Origin: Lachnospiraceae bacterium
GTDB taxonomy: Bacteria > Bacillota > Clostridia > Lachnospirales > Lachnospiraceae
DNA length: 64,000 bases
Direction of reading: 5' to 3'
NCBI GenBank assembly: GCA_902363665.1
Contig: CABJAW010000008.1
Span: forward strand, 62,001 to 126,000
Below, in pieces: positions 7,526 through 16,741 of this stretch. The stretch's first letter is position 1, and each line of letters starts with the position of its first letter. The position numbers and the translations under genes were made by a program. Under the pieces are notes generated by a model that was given only the letters and a program-made list of their open reading frames with translations, was not told where the DNA came from and did not search any database.

Positions 7526-9193
7526 ATGGCAGAAGAAAAAAAAGCATGGTGGAAGGAAGCCGTTATTTATCAGATTTATCCGCGCAGCTTCGCGGACAGC
7601 AACAGTGACGGCATTGGTGATCTGAATGGTATCACCGCGCACCTCGATTATCTGGAGACACTCGGAATTGATGTGATCTGGCTTTCTCCGGTTTACAAAT
7701 CACCGAACGATGACAACGGCTACGATATTTCCGATTACCGTGATATCATGGATGATTTCGGTACAATGGAAGATTTCGACCGTCTGCTTGCAGAAGCACA
7801 CCGTCACCATATCAAAATTGTTATGGATCTCGTCGTTAACCATACCTCTGATGAGCATGCATGGTTTATCGAAAGCCGCAGCTCCAAAGACAATCCGCAT
7901 CGTGATTACTATATCTGGAAGGAGCCGAAGAACGGAAAAGAACCGAACAACTGGGGTTCCTGCTTCGGCGGTTCCGCATGGGAGCTTGACGAGCGTACCG
8001 GCATGTACTATCTGCACTGCTTTTCCAAAAAACAGCCGGATCTGAACTGGGAAAATCCGAAGGTCCGCGACGAAGTCTTTGATATGATGAACTGGTGGTG
8101 CGAGAAGGGCATCGACGGTTTCCGTATGGATGTCATCAGCATGATCTCCAAGGATCAGTCTTATCCGGACGGACCGGTTGAAGACGGACTTTACGGCAGC
8201 TTCGGTCCGTATGTCTGCAATGGCCCGCGCGTCCATGAATTTCTTCAGGAAATGAACAATCGCGTGCTCTCCCACTATGACCTGCTCACCGTAGGTGAGG
8301 CAGCCGGTGTTACAATCGACGAAGCAAAGAAATACGCAAACAGCGACGGTACTGAGCTTGGTATGGTATTCCAGTTTGAGCATGTAGATCTTGTAAAGAG
8401 CCCGATTGGAAAATGGACTGACCAGAAACCGCAGCTGACCGACTTCCGCCGTGTCATGAACAAATGGCAGTACGAGCTGGAAGGCAAGGCCTGGAACAGC
8501 CTTTTCCTCGATAACCATGATCAGCCGCGCGTTGTCTCCCGTTTTGGCAACGACTCTGAAGCATATCGCGTCATCTCTGCAAAAATGCTTGCTACCTGCC
8601 TGCACATGATGAAGGGCACACCGTACATCTATCAGGGCGAAGAGCTCGGCATGACAAACGTTTACTTTGACAAGCTGGAGGACTACCGCGACATTGAGAG
8701 TATCAATGCCTTCCATCAGTATGTCGACAGCGGCATCGTAAAAGCAGAGGACATGATGCGTTACCTCAAAGAGATCAGCCGTGACAATGCCCGTACTCCG
8801 ATGCAGTGGGATGATTCCAAAAACGCAGGCTTTACAGACGGTACTCCGTGGATCAACGTAAACCCGAACTACAAAGAGATCAATGCAAAGGCCGCTGTTG
8901 CTGACCCGAATTCTGTTTTCCATTATTATCAGGAGTTGATTAAGCTGCGTCACACGCTTCCGATCATCGTCTATGGAAAATTCCAGGGGCTTCTTGAGGA
9001 CAGCGAAACCATTTATGCTTACAATCGCCTTCTTGACGGGCAGGTACTGACCGTTACCTGCAACTTCACCGATCAGGAACAGGACTGCACACTCTTTGAT
9101 GATCTGGCCGGCGAAGAGCTGATCTCCAACTACAAAGAGCATAAAACTGGAAAACTGCAGCCGTACGAGGCACGCGTCATTCTTCGTAAATGA
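7526..9193 (+). CDS. GH13 oligo-1,6-glucosidase/alpha-glucosidase (GH13_31 type)
   Basis: Cytosolic exo-acting alpha-glucosidase that removes glucose from short isomalto- or malto-oligosaccharides. 555 residues from ATG 7526, chosen because CAGGAGGAAA lies just upstream; the earlier start at 7430 lacks one. Catalytic residues: nucleophile Asp202 in GFRMDVI, acid/base Glu258 in VGEAAG, transition-state Asp332 in LDNHDQPR. The residue after the nucleophile is Val203, which in characterised members goes with alpha-1,6 specificity. QIYPRSFADSNSDGIGDL and the PNNWGSCFGGSAW loop are typical. It overlaps the AraC gene by ATGA, so the two are cotranslated. Confidence 0.93.
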   Translation: MAEEKKAWWKEAVIYQIYPRSFADSNSDGIGDLNGITAHLDYLETLGIDVIWLSPVYKSPNDDNGYDISDYRDIMDDFGTMEDFDRLLAEAHRHHIKIVMDLVVNHTSDEHAWFIESRSSKDNPHRDYYIWKEPKNGKEPNNWGSCFGGSAWELDERTGMYYLHCFSKKQPDLNWENPKVRDEVFDMMNWWCEKGIDGFRMDVISMISKDQSYPDGPVEDGLYGSFGPYVCNGPRVHEFLQEMNNRVLSHYDLLTVGEAAGVTIDEAKKYANSDGTELGMVFQFEHVDLVKSPIGKWTDQKPQLTDFRRVMNKWQYELEGKAWNSLFLDNHDQPRVVSRFGNDSEAYRVISAKMLATCLHMMKGTPYIYQGEELGMTNVYFDKLEDYRDIESINAFHQYVDSGIVKAEDMMRYLKEISRDNARTPMQWDDSKNAGFTDGTPWINVNPNYKEINAKAAVADPNSVFHYYQELIKLRHTLPIIVYGKFQGLLEDSETIYAYNRLLDGQVLTVTCNFTDQEQDCTLFDDLAGEELISNYKEHKTGKLQPYEARVILRK

Positions 9194-10152
9194 AAACAGA
9201 AACACATGACCGGCTTCCTTCTTCCTTAAAAGAAGCAAGACAGCATGGAAGCTTCAGTTTTCCATGTGCCTTTTATCAGGCGGTGCGTGAAATCAATCCG
9301 CCTGGTTTCCCATTTACGGTCAAACATCACTGGCACGAACCAATCGAGATCATCTATCTTGAGCAGGACTCTTATCAGGTTGACATCAATATGACGATGA
9401 CCCATCTCAAAAGCCCATGCTTTTGTTTTATTAACAGTGGAGAACTGCATGCCCTTACCTCCGATTCTGACCAGTATCGAGAACAGGCTGTCGTCTTCTC
9501 TCCCGATCTGCTCACATTCGCTGCTATGGACCCGGCGCAGGAACAGTTTCTGCTTCCATTATCGGAACATAAGCTTTCCTTTCCGTCTTTTCTTGAGACT
9601 GATCACCCGGCATTTTCGGACGTACAGCAGGAATTTTTCCGGATCCGCTCAATCTTCTTCCGGGAAAATCGCAGCTGTTCAGATCAGTTTACAACCGAAG
9701 ATGCCGTTTCACAGCTGCGGATCAAGGCTGCACTTTTGAATATTCTCGGAATTCTCGCTGAGCATGCTCTGCTTACCTCAAATGAACCGGCACGCAACCC
9801 GCGCGTGGAGCTTCTTAAGACCGTGATCAGCTACATCCGCCAAAACTACCAGCATCCGCTTTCTCTTGGAGAGCTGGCTGGGCTTGCCGGAATGAACGAG
9901 CAGTATTTCTGCCGTTTTTTCAAAAAAGCACTTGGCAAAACACCCGTTTCCTACATCAATGACTTCCGTATCCGGCATGCGGCAACACTGCTGCGTACGA
10001 CCGAACTGCCGGTCACGGAGGTCTGCCTGGAAAGTGGCTTCAATAATCTTGGGCATTTTATGAAGGAATTCAAAAAAGCGACCCAGTTTACACCGCTGCA
10101 GTTCCGCAGGCAAAGTATGGCGGAAACCTTTCCCGAAAACAAATACTCTTAA
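9190..10152 (+). CDS. AraC-family transcriptional regulator
   Basis: 320 residues. An N-terminal cupin-like ligand domain (VKHHWHEPIEIIYL, FINSGELHAL) is followed by two C-terminal helix-turn-helix motifs (LSLGELAGLAGMNEQYFCRF and PVTEVCLESGFNNLGHFMKE). This is the RhaS/MsmR-like layout of sugar-responsive activators. Its ATG overlaps the TGA of the preceding alpha-glucosidase gene and has no obvious ribosome site, so translation is likely coupled. A second GH13 gene begins 18 bp after it. It probably controls this three-gene unit in response to an alpha-glucoside; the ligand is inferred only from context. Confidence 0.9.
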   Translation: MKTETHDRLPSSLKEARQHGSFSFPCAFYQAVREINPPGFPFTVKHHWHEPIEIIYLEQDSYQVDINMTMTHLKSPCFCFINSGELHALTSDSDQYREQAVVFSPDLLTFAAMDPAQEQFLLPLSEHKLSFPSFLETDHPAFSDVQQEFFRIRSIFFRENRSCSDQFTTEDAVSQLRIKAALLNILGILAEHALLTSNEPARNPRVELLKTVISYIRQNYQHPLSLGELAGLAGMNEQYFCRFFKKALGKTPVSYINDFRIRHAATLLRTTELPVTEVCLESGFNNLGHFMKEFKKATQFTPLQFRRQSMAETFPENKYS

Positions 10153-10170
10153 AATGAAAGGTATTTTACT

Positions 10171-11841
10171 ATGCAAAAAAAATGGTGGCACAAAAAAACA
10201 GCCTATCAGATCTACCCGAAAAGCTTCTGTGATTCCAACGGAGACGGTATCGGCGATCTTCCCGGTATTATCAGCAAACTCGATTATCTCAAAGACCTCG
10301 GCATCGACATCATCTGGCTCTCACCGATCTACTGCTCCCCACTTGCGGATCAGGGCTACGACATTTCCGACTATTACAACATCGACCCTCGTTTCGGTAC
10401 AATGGATGACATGGACCGTCTGATTGCTGAAGCAAAAAAACGCGATATGTACATTCTGATGGATCTCGTCGTTAATCACTGTTCTGATGAGCATGAGTGG
10501 TTCAAAAAGGCCTGTGAGGACCCGGACAGCGAATACGGAAAGTATTTTTACATTGAAGACTGTCCGGATGGAAAGCTGCCGTGCAACTGGCGTTCCTATT
10601 TCGGCGGCAGTGTCTGGGAACCGCTTCCGGGTCATCCAGACAAATATTATCTGCACATGTTCCACAAAAAGCAGCCGGACCTGAACTGGGAAAATCCGAA
10701 GCTGCGCGAGGAAATTTACAAGATGATCAACTGGTGGCTTGATAAGGGACTCGCAGGCTTCCGTATCGACGCGATCATCAACATCAAAAAGGCACTTCCG
10801 TGGCAGGATTATCCGGCAGACCGCGCAGACGGCATGTGCAGTCCGGGTGAGATGCTCAGGCACGCCGTCGGCGTCGGCGAATTTCTCGGCGAGATGCGTG
10901 ACCACACCTTCCTTCCGCACGGTGCGTTTACCGTAGGCGAAGTCTTCGATGAAAAACCGGATGAGCTTCCGGATTTCATCGGTGATAACGGTTACTTCTC
11001 CACCATGTTTGATTTCAACGAGACGATCTTCGGCGGCAGCAAAAAGGGCTGGTACGACCAGACTCCGATCACGCCGAATGATTACCGCAGCTGCTGCTTC
11101 GCCAGCCAGAAAAAGATCGGTGACATCGGCATGCTCTCCAACATCATCGAAAACCACGATGAGCCGCGCGGTGTCTCCCGCTATATCCCGGAGGGGGAAT
11201 GCAATAACACAAGCAAAAAACTGCTCGCCACAATGAACATCATGCTCCGCGGTCTCCCGTTCATCTATCAGGGTCAGGAGATCGGCATGGAAAATGTAAA
11301 ATTCCATTCGATCGACGAGGTAGATGATATCTCAACGCTTGATGAGTATCAGGTAGCACTCAATGCCGGCCTGACACCGGACGCTGCCTTAAAGGCCGTA
11401 AACCGCGTCAGCCGTGATAATGCCCGGACTCCGTTCCAGTGGGATTCTTCTGCAAATGCAGGCTTTACGACCGGTACCCCGTGGCTTCCTGCCAACCGCA
11501 ACTACACTGAGATCAATCTGGCAAGCCAGAAAGACGATCCCGCTTCTGTTTATCAGTATTACCGCCGTCTGCTTGCACTGCGCAAGGATCCATCTTACGC
11601 CGAGACCATCGTATACGGCGATCTGATCCCGGTCTTTGAGGATCACGACCGCGTCATGGCATACTACCGCAAGTCAGCCGACCAGACACTGCTCGTAATC
11701 GGCAACTACAAGACGCAGCCGCAGACCCTGACGCTCCCGGAAGGCTTCAAAAAAGTGCTGCTGAACAACCTGCCTCAGTTCAAAGCGGAGGAAAATGAGA
11801 TCACGCTGGAGGGATATCAGGCAGTGATTCTGGAGGTATAA
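10171..11841 (+). CDS. GH13 alpha-glucosidase, probably alpha-1,4-specific
   Basis: 556-residue cytosolic glucosidase paralogous to the enzyme at 7526. Catalytic residues: nucleophile Asp200 in GFRIDAI, acid/base Glu257 in VGEVFD, Asp330 in IENHDEPR. Unlike its paralogue it has Ala201 after the nucleophile, a position where Ala or Thr goes with alpha-1,4 and Val with alpha-1,6 linkage preference, so the two enzymes may divide the substrates between them. GAAAGG precedes ATG 10171, 18 bp after the AraC gene. A bidirectional terminator follows at 11874. Trehalose-6-phosphate hydrolase is less likely because no trehalose PTS gene is adjacent. Confidence 0.92.
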   Translation: MQKKWWHKKTAYQIYPKSFCDSNGDGIGDLPGIISKLDYLKDLGIDIIWLSPIYCSPLADQGYDISDYYNIDPRFGTMDDMDRLIAEAKKRDMYILMDLVVNHCSDEHEWFKKACEDPDSEYGKYFYIEDCPDGKLPCNWRSYFGGSVWEPLPGHPDKYYLHMFHKKQPDLNWENPKLREEIYKMINWWLDKGLAGFRIDAIINIKKALPWQDYPADRADGMCSPGEMLRHAVGVGEFLGEMRDHTFLPHGAFTVGEVFDEKPDELPDFIGDNGYFSTMFDFNETIFGGSKKGWYDQTPITPNDYRSCCFASQKKIGDIGMLSNIIENHDEPRGVSRYIPEGECNNTSKKLLATMNIMLRGLPFIYQGQEIGMENVKFHSIDEVDDISTLDEYQVALNAGLTPDAALKAVNRVSRDNARTPFQWDSSANAGFTTGTPWLPANRNYTEINLASQKDDPASVYQYYRRLLALRKDPSYAETIVYGDLIPVFEDHDRVMAYYRKSADQTLLVIGNYKTQPQTLTLPEGFKKVLLNNLPQFKAEENEITLEGYQAVILEV

Positions 11842-11873
11842 TCCGAAATAATTTCTAATTTTTCGTGCATCAC

Positions 11874-11909
11874 AAAAAAGGCAACCCAAAAACCGGGTTG
11901 CCTTTTTTT
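11874..11909. terminator. Bidirectional rho-independent terminator
   Basis: AAAAAAGGCAACCC, an AAAAA loop, then GGGTTGCCTTTTTTT. A runs and T runs on both sides let it end the GH13 transcript on the plus strand and the malQ transcript on the minus strand. Confidence 0.9.
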
Positions 11910-11921
11910 AATATACTATTT

Positions 11922-11968
11922 GTAAAACGGACATTCGCAATCCGCTTCGCGACTTATCTGCGTTCAAA
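11922..11968. repeat. REP-like palindrome after malQ
   Basis: Hairpin AAACGGACATTCGCAATCCG-CTTCGC followed by GACTTATCTGCGTTC. It abuts the malQ stop. The right-hand GAACGCAGATAAG word recurs at four other places. Confidence 0.65.
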
Positions 11969-13462
11969 TCAGCAGCATCTTCCGTACCGTGCCGTCATCT
12001 CCCTGATCTTCCTGATCAGCTCTGCTGAAAATGCACCTTTCTTCAGTCTCCACTTCCAGTTCTTTCCAAGCGTGGAAGGCTGATTGATCCGTGCACGGTT
12101 GTCGTAGCCAAGGTAGTCCTGCATCGGAATCACGCAGAGCTTCGATACGCTGCGCATTGCCATGCAGACCAGATCCCAGTAGATTTCTTCATCTGACGTA
12201 TGGAAATCATTCAGATAACTGCGCACCATTCTGCGCTCCTCCGGCCTGATATCGCGGAACCAGCCAGTCAGCGTCTCGTTGTCATGCGTTCCGGTATACA
12301 CAACACTGTTCTGTGTATAATTGTGCGGCAGATAGTCGTTTGCACTTCCCGTATCACGGGAATCAAACGCAAACTCGATCACCTTCATACCAGGATAACC
12401 GCTCTCCTGCACAAGACGGCGAACAGAATCCGTCACATAACCAAGATCCTCTGCGATAATCTCCTTTTCTCCCAGGCATTCCCTTACCTTTCGGAACAGC
12501 CGGATCCCCGGTCCCTTTTCCCAGTGACCACCATGCGCCGTCTTTGCTCCGTACGGAATTGAATAATACTCGTCAAAACCGCGGAAATGATCGATCCGCA
12601 CAACATCATACAGCTGGTAGCAGTATGCCAGCCGCTGAAGCCACCATGCAAATCCGGTCTGCTCATGGTAATCCCAGCGATATAAAGGATTTCCCCAGAG
12701 CTGCCCGTCTGCCGCAAATCCATCCGGCGGACATCCGGCGACCGCTACCGGAAGATTTTCTTCATCAAGCTGAAACAGCTCCGGATGTGCCCACGTATCT
12801 GCACTGTCATAAGCTACGTAGATCGGAATATCGCCAATGATCTGTATTCCGTTTTCATTTGCGTAGGTCTTCAGCTTCTTCCACTGCTTTGAGAATGTAA
12901 ACTGAATATATTCATAAAATTCGATCTCATAATACAGCTCTCTCTGGTAATAATCCATTGAATATCCCCAGCGCTTCCGGATATCCTCCGGCCACTGATC
13001 CCAGCTTGCACCGCCAAAAAGATCCTTTACTGCCATAAAGATCGCATAATCACGCACCCAGCCGCCATTCTCTTTCATAAAAGAACCAAACTCCGGATTT
13101 TCCGTGATATTACTGCGCTCGTACGCTTTTCGAAGAAGCGGAAAACGCGCTTCATACAGTCTGCCATAATCCACACATTCCGGGTCTGACCCGAAATCTG
13201 CCGCATCGCATTCTTCCTTTGTCAGAACGCCCTCCTTGATAAGTGCTTCCAGACTGATAAAATACGGATTGCCCGCATAGGTGGAAAAGGACTGATACGG
13301 AGAATCTCCAAAGCTCGTCGGACCGAGCGGGAGAATCTGCCAGTAATGCTGCCCTGCCTCCTTCAACTGATCGATAAACTGATATGCACTTTCAGAGAAA
13401 CAGCCGATGCCATATTTCGACGGCAGACTGCTCACCGGAAGTAAAATTCCACTTGCTCTCAT
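11969..13462 (-). CDS. malQ: 4-alpha-glucanotransferase (amylomaltase), GH77
   Basis: Disproportionates malto-oligosaccharides by moving alpha-1,4-glucan segments; cytosolic. 497 residues, the usual bacterial length. SGILLPVSSLPSKYGIGCFS at the N terminus is diagnostic, as are nucleophile Asp in VVRIDHFRGF, acid/base Glu in IIAEDLGYVT and the Asp of YTGTHDNETL. It converges on the GH13 genes across a shared terminator and lies downstream of the LacI gene and the ABC importer on the same strand, so it fits an intracellular maltodextrin pathway fed by that importer. A 145-bp spacer with repeats separates it from lacI. Confidence 0.96.
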   Translation of the reverse strand: MRASGILLPVSSLPSKYGIGCFSESAYQFIDQLKEAGQHYWQILPLGPTSFGDSPYQSFSTYAGNPYFISLEALIKEGVLTKEECDAADFGSDPECVDYGRLYEARFPLLRKAYERSNITENPEFGSFMKENGGWVRDYAIFMAVKDLFGGASWDQWPEDIRKRWGYSMDYYQRELYYEIEFYEYIQFTFSKQWKKLKTYANENGIQIIGDIPIYVAYDSADTWAHPELFQLDEENLPVAVAGCPPDGFAADGQLWGNPLYRWDYHEQTGFAWWLQRLAYCYQLYDVVRIDHFRGFDEYYSIPYGAKTAHGGHWEKGPGIRLFRKVRECLGEKEIIAEDLGYVTDSVRRLVQESGYPGMKVIEFAFDSRDTGSANDYLPHNYTQNSVVYTGTHDNETLTGWFRDIRPEERRMVRSYLNDFHTSDEEIYWDLVCMAMRSVSKLCVIPMQDYLGYDNRARINQPSTLGKNWKWRLKKGAFSAELIRKIREMTARYGRCC

Positions 13463-13493
13463 TTCTTTCTCCCTCTCAATTCGTATTTCCTGT

Positions 13494-13560
13494 CCGTAAA
13501 GCGGACATTTACAATCCGCTTCGTGCTCCGCACACTTGAAACGGGGGAATGCTGATTCTG
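13494..13560. repeat. REP-like palindrome plus partial GGGGGAATGC module
   Basis: AAAGCGGACATTTACAATCCGC is followed by TGCTCCGCACACTTGAAAC and GGGGGAATGCTGATTC, a shortened version of the module seen in full at 36998 and 53649. Confidence 0.55.
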
Positions 13561-13608
13561 CTTCACACCATGGTAGAAGCTTACTTCATTTCACTTACTT
13601 CATTTCAC

Positions 13609-14634
13609 TTACTCCAACGTCCGCACCGACTGCCCGATGATCAACTCCGCGTCATACACCTGGCGTTTTGCGGTCTCCCGGCCTTCGATCATATCAAACA
13701 GCAGACGGATCGTCGCCTCTGCCATCTCCATGCGCGGCTGGCGGATCGTCGTGATCGACGGCTGATAAAACTCTGCGATTCCAAGGCCGTCAAATCCGGC
13801 TACAGAGCAATCCTCGGGGACACGTTTTCCGGCATCAAAGAGTGCCTTACATGCCCCGATTGCTACTGAGTCCGAAATTGCAAAAATACAGGTGAAATCC
13901 CTTCCGGACTCCAGAAGCTCTTTCGCCAGTGCATACCCGTTTTCCATGGAATACGTTGGCAGATTTTCCTTTGTCCACATCACAAGTGATTCATCGTAAG
14001 GGATTCCCCTTGCCTCCAGCGCCTGACGGTAACCGGTCAGCCGGAGCTTTCCGATACTCTCATCCTTCTGTGAGGCGGCCAGCAGCGCAATCCTCTTATG
14101 CCCGCAGCCACACAGATAATCCACCAGCTTACGGCTTTCTTTTGTATTATCAACTGTGACGGAGGCATACTCGCTGCCAAGCTCCGTTACGTCCACAGTG
14201 CTGATGACAAACGGAATCGTCAGCTGCTTCAGCTTCTTTTCCGTATGATAGCTCAGTCCTCCAAGGAATACGATCCCTTTCAACCGCTTTTCCTTCTCCA
14301 GCTGAATCGCGATGTCGACCTCATCCTCAAATTCCTCCACGTGCTGCAGCACAAAGGAATATTTCTGTTTTGTGATCTCACGCTCGAATACCTGAACAAT
14401 TTCGGAAAAAAACGGATTGCTGATTCCCTTGATCAGCACTGCGATCGTATTGGAATCTGACCGTTTCAGATTGCGTGCGCTGTTGTTCGGCACATAATTA
14501 TATTTCTGGATGGTCTCCAGCACCTTCTGTTTTGTCTCTTCATTAATGTCAGGGTGATTGTTGATTGCACGGGAAACAGTGCTCACACCCACTCCGCAAA
14601 GCTTCGCAACTTCCTTAATTGTAATCTGCTCCAC
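13609..14634 (-). CDS. LacI-family repressor, probable maltose/alpha-glucoside regulator
   Basis: 341 residues. The N-terminal helix-turn-helix ITIKEVAKLCGVGVSTVSRA and hinge region NYVPNNSARNL are typical, followed by a periplasmic-binding-protein-like effector domain with SDSVAIGACKAL and VPEDCSVAGFDGL. Start is GTG 14634 with GGGGGAAGG eight bases upstream. It lies between malQ and the malG-like permease on the same strand and has its own promoter at 14765-14793. It likely represses the importer and glucosidase genes; GTAACGTT-type palindromes at 18180-18212 and 7364 are candidate operators. Effector is inferred from context. Confidence 0.93.
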   Translation of the reverse strand: MEQITIKEVAKLCGVGVSTVSRAINNHPDINEETKQKVLETIQKYNYVPNNSARNLKRSDSNTIAVLIKGISNPFFSEIVQVFEREITKQKYSFVLQHVEEFEDEVDIAIQLEKEKRLKGIVFLGGLSYHTEKKLKQLTIPFVISTVDVTELGSEYASVTVDNTKESRKLVDYLCGCGHKRIALLAASQKDESIGKLRLTGYRQALEARGIPYDESLVMWTKENLPTYSMENGYALAKELLESGRDFTCIFAISDSVAIGACKALFDAGKRVPEDCSVAGFDGLGIAEFYQPSITTIRQPRMEMAEATIRLLFDMIEGRETAKRQVYDAELIIGQSVRTLE

Positions 14635-14764
14635 TTTTGCACCTTCCCCCTTTTTTCTAGCTTTTCCGACTTTCTGTGACGTAATGTAAAACTTTACTTT
14701 TCCAGCCGAAACAGGTCTTCTTTGTGTTCTTTTTTATATGTGGGTTTGACAAAAAACCTGTTCT

Positions 14765-14793
14765 ATCATACCATTTCGGCTGTACTCTTGCAA
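14765..14793 (-). promoter_or_regulatory. Promoter of the LacI gene
   Basis: Minus-strand TTGCAA (14788-14793), 17-bp spacer, TATGAT (14765-14770). It lies in the gap after the permease gene, so the regulator can be expressed apart from the importer. Confidence 0.6.
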
Positions 14794-14845
14794 GTTTTTT
14801 CACCGTTTGGGCATCCTGACACACTTTCTCTTTCTTATCAAAGCA

Positions 14846-15685
14846 TCAGCCTTTTACTGCACCGGCTACAACACCCTCGATAATGTATCTCTGGCATGCG
14901 ATATAGAAAATAATGATCGGAACGATCGCGATAACCAGTACACCCATCATGGCACCCATATCAACCGATCCATATCCACCCTTCAGATACTGGACTGCAA
15001 TCGGAATCGTCTTGTATTTCTTCTGATCCAGCACCAGCGATGGCAGCAGGTAGTCATTCCAGATCCACATTGCCTGCAGGATTGTTACCGTAATGCAGGT
15101 TGGCTTCATGATCGGCATAACCACTTTGAAAAAGGTCTGCAGCGGATTACATCCATCGATCATCGCTGCCTCCTCAATTTCAATCGGGATCGATTTACAA
15201 AAGCCGGTAAACATAAATACAGAAAGCCCCGCACCAAATCCAAGGTATACTACAATGATACCGACCGGATTTCCAAGCTTTAACATATTTGCAATCTTGG
15301 AAAGTGTATACATTACCATCTGAAACGGCACGATCATTGAAAACAGACACAGATAATAGATGGTTGATGTAACCTTGCTCTTTACTCTCGTAATGTACCA
15401 TGCGGTCATTGAGCAGAACAGAATGATTGCTGCCACTGAAAATACGGTGATGAAAACAGACCATCCGAATGCAGAAATCAGTCCTGTTTTATTGATTCCG
15501 TTTACATAGTTCTCAAGTCCGACAAACATCTTTCCCGTCGGAAGCGCAAACGGCTTTTTGCTGATGTACACCTTTTTCTTAAAAGAATTAAGAACAACCA
15601 GGAAAATCGGGAACACCCATGCAACAGAAATAACAGAAAACAGTGTCGTCCAGATCCATCCATGCTTTGCTTTTCTTGCTTCCAT
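14846..15685 (-). CDS. ABC sugar importer permease, MalG-like
   Basis: 279 residues with about six transmembrane helices. The cytoplasmic EAA loop that docks the ATPase reads EEAAMIDGCNPLQTFFKVVMP at residues about 185-205. The N-terminal IFLVVLNSFKKK and C-terminal RYIIEGVVAGAVKG endings are hallmarks of MalG-type CUT1 permeases. AAAGGAGGTG sits inside the end of the upstream malF-like gene, whose stop is one base away from this start, so the two are cotranslated. No ATPase gene is present; a shared MsmK/MalK-type ATPase encoded elsewhere is expected. Confidence 0.94.
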   Translation of the reverse strand: MEARKAKHGWIWTTLFSVISVAWVFPIFLVVLNSFKKKVYISKKPFALPTGKMFVGLENYVNGINKTGLISAFGWSVFITVFSVAAIILFCSMTAWYITRVKSKVTSTIYYLCLFSMIVPFQMVMYTLSKIANMLKLGNPVGIIVVYLGFGAGLSVFMFTGFCKSIPIEIEEAAMIDGCNPLQTFFKVVMPIMKPTCITVTILQAMWIWNDYLLPSLVLDQKKYKTIPIAVQYLKGGYGSVDMGAMMGVLVIAIVPIIIFYIACQRYIIEGVVAGAVKG

Positions 15686-15686
15686 C

Positions 15687-16547
15687 TTACTGCTGCACCT
15701 CCTTTGATCTCGTCAGATAATTCTGAAGCAGCGCAATCACTGCAACCATCATAAAGAAGATCACTGCCTTCGCCTGACCAACGCCTTCCCATCCGCTTCG
15801 TCCGTAGAACGTATTATAAATATTCAACGCCAGCATTTCCGACATCTTTGAAGGAGCTCCGTCAGTAAGTGCCAGGTTCTGGTCAAACAGCTTAAAGGAG
15901 TTTGTCAAAGTCAGGAAGGTACAGATTGTAATTGATGGCATAACCATCGGAATTGTCACATTCTTCAGAATCTGCTTCGGTGTGGCTCCATCGATCTTTG
16001 CCGCCTCAATCAGCTCGCCCGGGATATTCTGAATACCTGAAATATAAATGATCATCATATAACCAATCTGCTGCCAGCACATCAGGATCACAAGTCCGAC
16101 GAAGCCGTACACTTCTGAATATTTCAGGTTTCTCTGAAACTGGGCAAGAATTCCGTTAAGCAGCAGCTGCCATACGTATCCAAGCACCAGACCGCCAATC
16201 AGGTTCGGCATAAAAAATACGGTACGGAACAGGTTTGTTCCTTTGATTTTCTTCGTCAGTGCCAGAGCTACCGCAAAGCCAATCACGTTGATCAGTACCA
16301 CTGTCACGATCGTAAACAATACGGTAAATCCCAGGGAATGCAAAAATACATCACTTGGATCATTCCAGAACCGGATATAGTTTTTAAATCCAACAAATTT
16401 TGCATCGGTTACCGTCGTAAATTCACAAAACGACAGGTACACACCAAGAATAAACGGTGCGATAAATCCAATCGCAAATGCAATCATCGTCGGAAGCAGG
16501 AAAATTGGAGCATATCGCTTCATAGTACGGTTATTCATATTTTTCAT
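15687..16547 (-). CDS. ABC sugar importer permease, MalF-like
   Basis: 286 residues, about six membrane helices. The EAA loop reads IEAAKIDGATPKQILKNVTIP. N-terminal FLLPTMIAFAIGFIAPFILG and the LVLGYVWQLLLNG segment are typical of CUT1 permeases. It forms a heterodimeric channel with the following MalG-like protein and takes sugar from the binding protein encoded just upstream. An AGAGGAAGG site precedes ATG 16547. An attenuator-like hairpin at 16665-16696 separates it from the binding-protein gene. Confidence 0.94.
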   Translation of the reverse strand: MKNMNNRTMKRYAPIFLLPTMIAFAIGFIAPFILGVYLSFCEFTTVTDAKFVGFKNYIRFWNDPSDVFLHSLGFTVLFTIVTVVLINVIGFAVALALTKKIKGTNLFRTVFFMPNLIGGLVLGYVWQLLLNGILAQFQRNLKYSEVYGFVGLVILMCWQQIGYMMIIYISGIQNIPGELIEAAKIDGATPKQILKNVTIPMVMPSITICTFLTLTNSFKLFDQNLALTDGAPSKMSEMLALNIYNTFYGRSGWEGVGQAKAVIFFMMVAVIALLQNYLTRSKEVQQ

Positions 16548-16664
16548 CCTTCCTCTTTTTCATGACAAGATGGATACCTGCAGCCGCAAATCGCTGCTTT
16601 GGCACCTGAAACAAAGAACTGCAGTAAAGCAAACATTCGCACTTCGCATTCGCATCTTTGCTGG

Positions 16665-16696
16665 AAAAAGGGTGGGCAAAGCACTGCCCACCCTTT
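16665..16696 (-). terminator. Hairpin between binding-protein and permease genes
   Basis: Minus strand AAAGGGTGGGC, a short loop, GCCCACCCTTTTTCC. A strong stem with a T run: it should end or stabilise most binding-protein transcripts and let a fraction read into the permease genes, a common way to make more binding protein than permease. Confidence 0.8.
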
Positions 16697-16741
16697 CACA
16701 TTTCTCTTCGCAATCTGTCCGTTCTGATGTGCTCTGAAATC

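Noticed and set aside
7700..9238. 512-codon minus-strand frame opposite the first GH13 gene
   Set aside because: Antisense to a clear GH13 gene with all catalytic motifs; the product is a low-quality, Val/His-rich shadow.
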